From a virus: a stretch of 56,810 nucleotides of DNA. The notes below the pieces were generated by a model, which was given only the letters and a program-made list of their open reading frames with translations, was not told where the DNA came from and did no database searches. The number at the start of each line of letters is the position of its first letter. The first letter of the stretch is position 1. The translations under genes were made by a program, and so were the position numbers. Shown here one piece after another: positions 1 through 5,654 of this stretch. Location of the stretch: IMG/VR virus record IMGVR_UViG_3300013093_000003, positions 1 to 56,810 of that record; one strand, given 5' to 3'.

Positions 1-123
1 CCGTCTCGCTTCCTCCTGCTCTTGTCAAAGGGCTCATACCCTTTGAAGGGGTTTGCTTCATCGGCGGGCAGAGCGGCGCGGGCAAAACATTTCTTGTTTG
101 CGATCTGGCAGTCAGTCTGGCCA
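1..123. repeat. Terminal direct repeat, left copy
   Basis: Bases 1-123 are identical to 56688-56810. The repeat lies inside the primase-helicase coding sequence and joining the ends keeps the frame open, which is what a circular assembly with an odd k-mer overlap produces. A true short terminal redundancy is possible but less likely in mid-gene. Confidence 0.97.
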
Positions 124-1187
124 GCGGTGTTGATTTTTTCAGCAAGAAGATAAAGGAAAAGGTCGGGGTCATTATTCTGGCGGGTGAAGGCGCGGCTACG
201 CTCAAGACGCGATTGCGCGCCATTCGCATTTCAAAGGGGCTAGACGAGGCTTCGCTTCCGATTGCGTGGTTGGGTGCCGTTCCGAATTTGGCGGACGCTG
301 CCGAGGTCGCCAAGCTGATTCCGAGGCTTAAGGCGGTGGCCTCTCTCTTTCAGGAACGTTACGGCGTCCGGCTGGGCATGGTTGTTTACGACACGCTCGC
401 GGCGACGTTTTCTCTGAGCGACGAGAACGATAATTCGGAAGCGTCCAAGATCATTCGCATGATGAACCACGTCGGTGCTGCAGTCGGTTGTGTGCAGGTT
501 CCGGTGCATCACTACGGCAAGGGCGCCGAGACAGGGCTGCGGGGGGCGAGTGGGTGGCGCGCAGGCTGTGACGCCGTGTTGTCCGTTACGTGCGACCGCA
601 ATCAGGTGACGGGGGAGACATCGAACCACTATCTGTCCCTGTCGAAAAACCGCGTAGGCGAGGAAGGGCCAATCGGGCCGTTCGAGCTGCGCAAGATAAA
701 CTTGGGCACCGACGAGGACGGAGAAAGCTTCGGGTCGTGCTACGTGGTGCCCGGCGCGCTCTACGAAGACGCAAAGCCTACAGACGACAAAGATAAAGAA
801 CATGACGCTCTGGCAGCTCTGTCTACCGGCGATTGGAAGAAGGATATGCAGGCCGGGGAGCTTTGGGCAGGGCACCCGATTGCGGACGCTTTTGACATGG
901 ATTTGGCCATTTCGTCGAACGAGAAGGCGGTCAAAACGCTTATTAAAGAATGGCTCAAAACAGGCAAATTGACCGAGTATCAGAAGATGAACGAGCACCG
1001 CAAAATGCGTAAATTTGTTCGGTCAACTGTGAAAATAAACGGCGAAAACGACGAAGAAAACGACGAAAACGAGCGTGGACAAGATGTAAAAATACAACTT
1101 GTAAGAAATGACGAAAAACTCGATGATACAAGTCGTATTTTAGCAGGTGACGCAAAGGTGACGCAAGCTAAGTCATTGTTTGATTGA
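1..1187 (+). CDS. Primase-polymerase/helicase, C-terminal part (continued from 56810)
   Basis: In-frame continuation of the gene at the right edge of the window. It carries the RepA/AAA_25-type ATPase: Walker A GGQSGAGKT at nt 63-89, a Walker B-like MVVYDTLAAT segment around nt 378-407, and a histidine-containing VPVHHYGKG segment near nt 500-530. The tail is acidic (repeated EN/DEEN) and the last residues are AKSLFD, a C-terminal tripeptide shared with three other proteins of this genome. The last codons overlap the first GGTGACGCAA repeats of the adjacent array. The ATPase family is secure; the exact mechanism is inferred. Confidence 0.85.
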   Translation, partial: VSLPPALVKGLIPFEGVCFIGGQSGAGKTFLVCDLAVSLASGVDFFSKKIKEKVGVIILAGEGAATLKTRLRAIRISKGLDEASLPIAWLGAVPNLADAAEVAKLIPRLKAVASLFQERYGVRLGMVVYDTLAATFSLSDENDNSEASKIIRMMNHVGAAVGCVQVPVHHYGKGAETGLRGASGWRAGCDAVLSVTCDRNQVTGETSNHYLSLSKNRVGEEGPIGPFELRKINLGTDEDGESFGSCYVVPGALYEDAKPTDDKDKEHDALAALSTGDWKKDMQAGELWAGHPIADAFDMDLAISSNEKAVKTLIKEWLKTGKLTEYQKMNEHRKMRKFVRSTVKINGENDEENDENERGQDVKIQLVRNDEKLDDTSRILAGDAKVTQAKSLFD

Positions 1188-1308
1188 GGTTTGCGTCACC
1201 TCGAAAAAGGTGACGCAAAGGTGACGCAGCCGGCCCATACAGTTTTGCGTCACCTTTGCGCGTCACCTTCATCCCTAGAAGGATGAAGGTGACGCAAACG
1301 GTGACGCA
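1146..1308. repeat. GGTGACGCA repeat array, candidate replication origin
   Basis: The word GGTGACGCA(A) occurs forward at 1146, 1157, 1209, 1220, 1288 and 1300 and reversed at 1191 and 1245, with a further imperfect reverse copy at 1256-1267. Forward copies come in pairs spaced 11-12 bp, about one helical turn. The array also contains a 15-bp perfect inverted repeat (1260-1274 / 1281-1295). It sits directly downstream of, and overlaps the end of, the primase-helicase gene. This arrangement is iteron-like and fits an origin or Rep-binding/autoregulatory site. No initiator other than the primase-helicase is adjacent. Confidence 0.6.
1260..1295. other. Large stem-loop inside the repeat array
   Basis: Arms 1260-1274 and 1281-1295 pair over 15 bp around the 6-base loop CTAGAA; the outer part of each arm is itself a GGTGACGC repeat. 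No T-run follows, so it is more likely a DNA structure or dimeric protein site than a terminator. Confidence 0.7.
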
Positions 1309-1348
1309 GTGTGGGAAACTAGAGTGAAGAATTAAATAAAAATGCTTT

Positions 1349-1361
1349 ATACAAGTTGTAT
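1349..1361. promoter_or_regulatory. Perfect ATACAAGTTGTAT palindrome, candidate operator
   Basis: A 13-bp perfect palindrome (centre G). The same sequence, as its complement, recurs perfectly at 5560-5572, with degenerate copies at 1092, 1126, 5530, 37945 and 37959. Its left edge, TATACA, could serve as a -10 element, so a bound protein would block or replace RNA polymerase. Function is inferred from recurrence and position. Confidence 0.5.
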
Positions 1362-1527
1362 TTAACGAGGACCTAAAAACCTGTTTGGGTAGGCCAACCC
1401 CCGAACTTTTTAATTTTTAAAAGATGGTTTGGTTTGACCCCTTGGTTCCGAAAAGTCCCCTTGGGGGAAACCAAAAGGCGAAACCGAAATAATTTTGGAA
1501 AATCGCCTTATAAGGGTTTTGAAAAGT

Positions 1528-1562
1528 AAAACCCACCGAGGCTTTTTCTTGGCGGGTTTTTA
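1528..1562. terminator. Terminator-like hairpin, probably bidirectional
   Basis: AAAACCC (1528-1534) pairs with GGGTTTT (1554-1560), and the inner bases continue the stem with one A.C mismatch and one G.T pair around the loop GCTTTTT. T-runs flank both sides. It lies between the rightward primase transcript and the leftward recombinase operon, where a shared terminator is expected. Confidence 0.6.
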
Positions 1563-1604
1563 AAAAGGCCGATTTCAAAAAACGCATAACGGAATCGGGT
1601 GCGG

Positions 1605-1712
1605 CCGCCCAGCCCAGCGACCGCCCAGAGCCTCGGACAGCGACCGCCCAGCCCAGCGACCGCCCAGCCCAGCGACCGCCCAGCCCAGCGACCGCCCAGA
1701 GCCTCGGACAGC
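1605..1712. repeat. Tandem 16-bp repeat CCGCCCAGCCCAGCGA
   Basis: Five perfect 16-bp units start at 1605, 1644, 1660, 1676 and, in the same phase, are interrupted by longer variants containing GAGCCTCGGACAGC at 1621-1643 and 1692-1712 (four perfect units are contiguous or near-contiguous in 1605-1691). The array ends five bases from the recombinase stop codon. The core word GCCCAG is frequent through the neighbouring 3.8 kb. It might be a recombination site or simply a GC-rich minisatellite. Confidence 0.8.
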
Positions 1713-1716
1713 AGGC

Positions 1717-2256
1717 TCAGGACGTCCGATAGACCGTGCTGCGGCTCACCCCTAGCGTTGCCGCGATCTCGGTCGCGCCCAGCCCCCGCTCCCTCAACTT
1801 GGCGATAGCAGCCAGATCTGTGACAGGTGGCCGCCCTTTGCCGATATATCGGCCCGCGCGCTTTGCCGCCTCTATTCCCTCTCGTTGCCGCTCGGAACGC
1901 AGCGCTGTTTCAAATTCCGCAAAAACCCCCAGCATCGAGAGAAACGCCACACCAGCAGGCGTTGACGCGTCAATCGGCTGTTGCGTCGCTCGCAACGTGA
2001 CGCGTGATTTTTTCAGCTCATCCAGAATATTGGCCAGATCACGGATAGACCGGGCCAGTCGGTCAATGCGTGTTATCCAGAGCTCATCACCCGGCCGTAG
2101 GAATTGTAGCAGCGTGTTTAGTTCCTCGCGGCCCTGTCTCGACGTGCCGCTAATTTTTTCAGATCTGATTATCTCGCAACCGGCAGCCGTCAATTGTGCT
2201 ATTTGCTCATCCAGATTTTGCCCCGTTGACGAGACTCGCGCGTAACCGTATCTCAT
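1717..2256 (-). CDS. Small serine recombinase (resolvase/invertase family)
   Basis: 179-residue site-specific recombinase. The N-terminus RYGYARVSSTGQNLDEQ carries the catalytic serine of the resolvase/invertase family; GDELWITRIDRLARS around residues 60-75 contains the conserved arginines; the C-terminus (about 155-178) is the usual helix-turn-helix, ending GVSRSTVYRTS. The ATG at 2256 is preferred over an in-frame GTG upstream because AGGAG sits 8 bases before it. It is the last gene of the leftward operon that starts near 4400. It is too short for a large serine integrase, so resolving genome multimers or inverting a segment is more likely than integration. Confidence 0.88.
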   Translation of the reverse strand: MRYGYARVSSTGQNLDEQIAQLTAAGCEIIRSEKISGTSRQGREELNTLLQFLRPGDELWITRIDRLARSIRDLANILDELKKSRVTLRATQQPIDASTPAGVAFLSMLGVFAEFETALRSERQREGIEAAKRAGRYIGKGRPPVTDLAAIAKLRERGLGATEIAATLGVSRSTVYRTS

Positions 2257-2382
2257 TTTTACCACTCCTCGTTTTTAAATTGACTTGTTGCCACCTAGCA
2301 GCCCCGCCAACGGGCAACAGCCGTCACAGGCTAGCACGTATGCAATAGGCCAAGAGCTTGCCGCCCTTGGCCTCCTAATTGA

Positions 2383-2469
2383 TTATTTTGAATCTCGTAT
2401 CGCTTGTATCGTTGCCGCCATTAACCCAATCGGGATCAGCAGCAGCGCGAGCGGCAATAGATAATCCAT
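2383..2469 (-). CDS. Small membrane protein (28 aa)
   Basis: ATG to TAA frame of 28 residues with one hydrophobic segment (MDYLLPLALLLIPIGLMAA) and a short polar tail. It lies between two leftward genes in the same operon. It is too short for confident recognition; a GAGGG-type ribosome-binding sequence is only weakly present. Confidence 0.35.
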   Translation of the reverse strand: MDYLLPLALLLIPIGLMAATIQAIRDSK

Positions 2470-2479
2470 CGCGCCGCCC

Positions 2480-2626
2480 TCACTGTTGCCTCGCCCAGAT
2501 TGCAGCATCCCGCGCGGACTCAAATGCCATAAACCCGCCATAAACTCGCACCGTCACAGCCGCCCATGGCGCAATTTTGCGCGCGCTTTTACGGCTCTTT
2601 ACAGCCTCTAAAAATAGTTGTCGCAT
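2480..2626 (-). CDS. Hypothetical small basic protein (48 aa)
   Basis: Starts at the ATG at 2626 preceded by a G-rich ribosome-binding sequence and overlaps the 3' end of the upstream gene. Residues are basic at the N-terminus (VKSRKSARK), followed by APWAAVTVRVYGG and FESARDAAIWARQQ. Its shape resembles small phage accessory proteins but the family is not recognised. Confidence 0.45.
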   Translation of the reverse strand: MRQLFLEAVKSRKSARKIAPWAAVTVRVYGGFMAFESARDAAIWARQQ

Positions 2627-2943
2627 ATTAACCCCCCTGTTTTTTGCAGTAATGACTCTATCAGGCGCAGCGTTGCCACGGCATCGTCCGGCGCAGCGCA
2701 GCCCAGATGTCCGCCGTTTGCTATCAGCCGCCCCAGCCACGGCGCAGCGCGCGCCAACGCGTCCCGCATATCAGGTGCAGCCGCGATCAGGTCACAGTTG
2801 GCCTCGATCTCGGAATCAGACAGCCCAGCGCTGCAAATTTGCGCGATATGGGTGTTACGGCCCGCAAACACGGTTGCGTGTTTGCGCGTCGGCGAGATAT
2901 TGCGAGACCACGGCCCGCGCGTATGTTTTGGCGTGTTTTTCAT
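2608..2943 (-). CDS. Phage accessory protein with LIAAAPDM motif (111 aa)
   Basis: Begins after a clear AGGAGA ribosome-binding site. The N-terminal HTRGPWS and the later NCDLIAAAPDMRDAL segment match a widespread family of small phage proteins of unknown function that share the pattern GPW...N-x-x-LIAAAPEM. A second member is encoded at 53529-53882, with PGPW and ARLIAAAPEML. The duplication suggests a conserved phage role, but no activity can be assigned. Confidence 0.65.
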   Translation of the reverse strand: MKNTPKHTRGPWSRNISPTRKHATVFAGRNTHIAQICSAGLSDSEIEANCDLIAAAPDMRDALARAAPWLGRLIANGGHLGCAAPDDAVATLRLIESLLQKTGGLICDNYF

Positions 2944-2965
2944 TTTTTAATCTCCTGTTAATTCG

Positions 2966-3565
2966 TTATTTTGTTTCGCCGGTGAATTTTGCCCAGCTCG
3001 GCGCACGTCCGGTCTCATCCCTGTTTTGCCGCACTGGCATGACCACGCCAAACACATCAGGACTATCAAACAATACCAGCGCAGGCTTCTGCCCAGCAGG
3101 ATAGATCGCGAATCCATCGCCGCTCGTTTTGCCCAGCGTTGCCGCCGCTTTGGCCATGACTGCCAAATATTTCGACGCAAACCAGCATTTCTCAACGCTC
3201 AACTCCGAACAATCCGCAGGCACGACTCGGCGCCAGTTTGGAAACGTCCCGTCGATAGGCTCAAACATGGTATTGCCCAGCATCCAGCGGGTGCCTGCCA
3301 TTTTTTCCAGCCCAACCTCGACCTGATTTTTCAACGGTTTAAACGATTTAATAACGTCAAACGGGATAATGATAGCAGCCGCTAACATGTCCGGATTAGC
3401 AATTTCGTGGCGTGCGCCGAGCAGGATATGACCATTCGTTGCCACCATCGTTGCGTGCTCGGTCGAGATCTCGACAAATACACCGGTCAGGTAATATCGG
3501 GCTGCCTCCGTAGATACGGCCAACGATACGGCGCGCAGCATGTCACAATTCAACATAGTTTTCAT
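2966..3565 (-). CDS. Two-domain sliding-clamp-like protein (DNA polymerase III beta-like)
   Basis: 199 residues resembling only the second and third domains of bacterial beta clamps. Visible signatures are EAARYYLTGVFVEI then ATNGHILLG (compare ATDGHRLA), the domain-2/3 linker segment PIDGTFPNWRRVVP, and the C-terminal VFGVVMPVR (compare YVVMPMR). Full clamps are about 370 residues and form dimeric rings; two domains per chain would require a trimer or another arrangement. A good GGAG ribosome-binding site precedes the ATG at 3565. It may tether phage DNA enzymes to DNA; four phage proteins end in a possible clamp-binding tail. Similar short proteins occur in other phages; their function is inferred. 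Confidence 0.75.
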   Translation of the reverse strand: MKTMLNCDMLRAVSLAVSTEAARYYLTGVFVEISTEHATMVATNGHILLGARHEIANPDMLAAAIIIPFDVIKSFKPLKNQVEVGLEKMAGTRWMLGNTMFEPIDGTFPNWRRVVPADCSELSVEKCWFASKYLAVMAKAAATLGKTSGDGFAIYPAGQKPALVLFDSPDVFGVVMPVRQNRDETGRAPSWAKFTGETK

Positions 3566-3642
3566 TTTGTTTTCTCCGGTTTAAAGCAAGCCACCTCGGC
3601 GCTTTTGATTGCGCCCCTCGTGAGAGGCGCAAGATAAAAACG

Positions 3643-4002
3643 TCAAATTGCCCAAAAAACCCTGAACCCGGCAGCGTCAACGCAATCATACCAGTGCCTG
3701 CCACCGTCAATCTCTAACGCGTCCAACAGAGCCGTTGTGTGAGGGAATAACGGAAATTTATCGTTCTCCGGTAAACCGGCACGAATTTTTTTTGCCGCAT
3801 TTGCGACCGCAGCCGTTTGCCGGTCGTAGTTGTAACCGGTCGCAGAGCCTCTAGCACCGTCAATGCCGACGATGCGGAGATACGCGTCAGCGCGATCGTT
3901 GTCCTTGATTGCCACGTCAGCGATGTGCACGCCATCGCGCACAATAACAGCAGCCGACACGTTTCGAAAAGCGGTCCTTTTTTGCGTATAAACATCAGAC
4001 AT
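3643..4002 (-). CDS. Hypothetical protein (119 aa)
   Basis: Starts at the ATG at 4002 after GAGGG; a longer frame to 4056 has no better site. Residues include a KKIRAGLPENDKFP segment and an aromatic C-terminus (HWYDCVDAAGFRVFWAI). The polar N-terminal half looks like a small soluble alpha/beta protein. Not recognised. It belongs to the leftward operon led from about 4430. Confidence 0.6.
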   Translation of the reverse strand: MSDVYTQKRTAFRNVSAAVIVRDGVHIADVAIKDNDRADAYLRIVGIDGARGSATGYNYDRQTAAVANAAKKIRAGLPENDKFPLFPHTTALLDALEIDGGRHWYDCVDAAGFRVFWAI

Positions 4003-4012
4003 TTTGAAACCC

Positions 4013-4108
4013 TCACATAAAAAATGAAATTGCAATAACCGCACCGCAGCCACCAACAGCCGCCAGCATCACGGTAAACGCCACCACGGCGCGCAAATTA
4101 TTCAGCAT
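4013..4108 (-). CDS. Small membrane protein (31 aa)
   Basis: Frame with a single strongly hydrophobic segment (VVAFTVMLAAVGGCGAVIAI). Its ATG overlaps the last codons of the upstream gene, which suggests translational coupling. No function is recognised. Confidence 0.4.
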   Translation of the reverse strand: MLNNLRAVVAFTVMLAAVGGCGAVIAISFFM

Positions 4109-4400
4109 CGACGTCACCCATATAAAATTCAAAAACCAGTTCCCGGCCCTCATTAGTGTTTTCGTAAATGCTAATAGACTCCCAGCCGGACGCGTCCCGC
4201 GTATATCCAACAATCCAGCGATTTGCGGCCTGATACGAGTCAAACGACTCTAATACGGTTTCGTGGTCACCTAAAATCACGTAACGCATCGCCTCTGCGT
4301 CCGTGCCATAGTGGGCGCGCAATGCGATGCGCAGCACGTCGCAGGATTCGACAGCGGCGATGCGCAGGGTTGTTACTGTTGCGGTTCCGGTGTTAGTCAT
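4098..4400 (-). CDS. Hypothetical protein, first gene of leftward operon (100 aa)
   Basis: Starts at 4400 with GAGG upstream and lies nearest the divergent promoter region at 4432-4475. The protein is acidic, with an aromatic-rich middle (SYQAANRWIVGYTRD) and the end EFYMGDVDAE. Not recognised. Confidence 0.6.
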   Translation of the reverse strand: MTNTGTATVTTLRIAAVESCDVLRIALRAHYGTDAEAMRYVILGDHETVLESFDSYQAANRWIVGYTRDASGWESISIYENTNEGRELVFEFYMGDVDAE

Positions 4401-4431
4401 TTTGTTGCCTCGTTGCGTTGTTGATGTGTTT

Positions 4432-4475
4432 TAAAATATACTGTCCCCCGGATATGTCAAACAATCTGTTTGACA
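4432..4475. promoter_or_regulatory. Divergent promoter/operator with 9-bp inverted repeat
   Basis: TGTCAAACA (4455-4463) and TGTTTGACA (4467-4475) form a perfect 9-bp inverted repeat with spacer ATC. On the minus strand TTGACA is followed after 16 bp by TATTTT, a plausible sigma-70 promoter for the 4400-1717 operon. On the plus strand TTGACA points toward the gene at 4511, with only a weak -10. A repressor at the palindrome would cover both -35 boxes. Confidence 0.55.
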
Positions 4476-4510
4476 TTTTGAGATTATTTTTGTGCGTGCT
4501 AAAAATAACC

Positions 4511-4975
4511 ATGCAAACAGCCAGACGCCGCCACATCCCGCCATTGCCGATCGAGGACGTGTTAGATCATCCCGTTGCACAGGCGCTCCCGGTTGCCGCC
4601 TACGGGATGCTTATGCGCGTTATCATGATTTATTGGCATAGCGAGTGCAGGCCGTTGCCTAAGCAGGACGTAGCGCTCGCATTGCTCGCAATGGCGCACA
4701 GGCCAACATGGGCGGCGCATAGGACTGATATAAAGGACGTTTTGTCCGATATAACGCCCAAACTTGAGCGCGCGTGGCACACCCGCACGAATCGCAAAAT
4801 CAGGCTAGCAGAGCGCGGACTAGAAGGCGCGTCGGCGCGTCGGCTGGACGCGTTGCGCAAAAAAACAGCGCCAGCCCTCACCATTGGCGAGACAATAACG
4901 ACGCCACGGGTTACGCGTGATAAAGCACCGGCGATGCCAGCAGGTGACGCTAAGGGATTTCGGGACCGAGGCTAG
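4511..4975 (+). CDS. DUF1376-like protein (154 aa)
   Basis: Start chosen at the ATG at 4511 (MQTARRRHIPPLP); an upstream in-frame ATG would extend into the promoter palindrome. The core, VAAYGMLMRVIMIYWHSEC then RPLPKQDVALALLA and a lysine/arginine-rich third quarter, resembles DUF1376 (YdaU-type) phage proteins, in which a helical domain precedes a basic tail and which are often encoded near replication genes. Divergently transcribed from the clamp/recombinase operon. The match is by pattern only. Confidence 0.6.
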   Translation: MQTARRRHIPPLPIEDVLDHPVAQALPVAAYGMLMRVIMIYWHSECRPLPKQDVALALLAMAHRPTWAAHRTDIKDVLSDITPKLERAWHTRTNRKIRLAERGLEGASARRLDALRKKTAPALTIGETITTPRVTRDKAPAMPAGDAKGFRDRG

Positions 4976-5654
4976 CAACAGCCAATCAGCGGCAAAGGTT
5001 CAATATACAATCTGTCTCACGCGTTGAGGTGTTGCGCCTCACGAACAATTTAATTTTAAAAACTCTCAAACCGTGCCAGCAGGAAATGAGGCCAACCGGC
5101 ACGCCGTGACGCCCGCCCAGCCGCACCCGCCCAGCCGTTCCACAGTTTAACAGCGCCCAGCCGATGCCAGCGCCCAGCCGTTGCCCGGTAATGTCGCATA
5201 ACGGCCCCTGCTATTTATGCGACACATTCGGCATTAAAACACACGACAAAGACACACCGCCCGGCGTCCCACCCAGCGTATACCGTAAAGACACAGCGCC
5301 AGCGACGCGGCCCAGCCTGCTAGGGCGCCAGCGGCCCCGCCGGGGCGGATTCGGGCCGGAAAACCGCGTTTTCCAAACCGTTTTGGGCTTTCGGGATTTA
5401 TTTTAAAGTGCCCCACTGCCAAATGCCCCCAGAAAAAATGCCAAATAATATAATTTTTTCAAACACTTAACCGAAACACGTCACCACCTACTCGAACGCC
5501 GCAACAACCGCCGCATAACCGCCGCATAGATACAGCCTGTATTAAGCAACGCCTTAACGATACAACTTGTATAAAAATTGCCGCTCAACCCGCCTGTTTC
5601 CCCTTAAATCGAACCGTGCTATGGTGCCTCCAGTCTTAACCACCGGAAACCACC
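4976..5654. other. 679-bp mostly non-coding region upstream of the first fibre gene
   Basis: Contains GC-rich GCCCAGCC repeats (about 5105-5180), a GGAAAAC/GTTTTCC hairpin (5358-5374), two tandem copies of AACCGCCGCATA near 5506-5529, and two palindromic candidate operators (5530-5542 and 5560-5572). A frame at 5191-5406 starting MSHNGPCYLCDTFG has one CxxC pair but no clear ribosome-binding site and was not called as a gene. Confidence 0.6.
5530..5572. promoter_or_regulatory. Pair of palindromic candidate operators upstream of the fibre gene
   Basis: ATACAGCCTGTAT (5530-5542) and the perfect palindrome ATACAACTTGTAT (5560-5572) are spaced 30 bp centre to centre, close to three helical turns. 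The second runs into TATAAA, a possible -10. They lie 83 bp upstream of the fibre start. Confidence 0.5.

Larger units (their letters stand above)
1188..1716. other. Non-coding region between primase-helicase and recombinase
   Basis: About 530 bp with no convincing gene. In order it holds the rest of the GGTGACGCA array (to 1308), an AT-rich stretch with a perfect ATACAAGTTGTAT palindrome (1349-1361), a stretch with small CCCC/GGGG hairpins (around 1440-1470), a terminator-like hairpin (1528-1562) and a 16-bp tandem repeat (1605-1712). Confidence 0.7.

Noticed and set aside
1605-1712. CRISPR array
   Set aside because: Units are contiguous or separated by a variant of the same unit; there are no unique spacers of constant length and no cas genes.
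1717-2256. Phage integrase indicating lysogeny
   Set aside because: The protein is a small resolvase/invertase type; no large serine integrase C-terminal domain, tyrosine integrase or attachment site was seen.
5191-5406. Small CxxC protein in the 4976-5654 gap
   Set aside because: No good ribosome-binding site, low-complexity Pro/Arg composition in the second half, and a region otherwise full of repeats; left uncalled.
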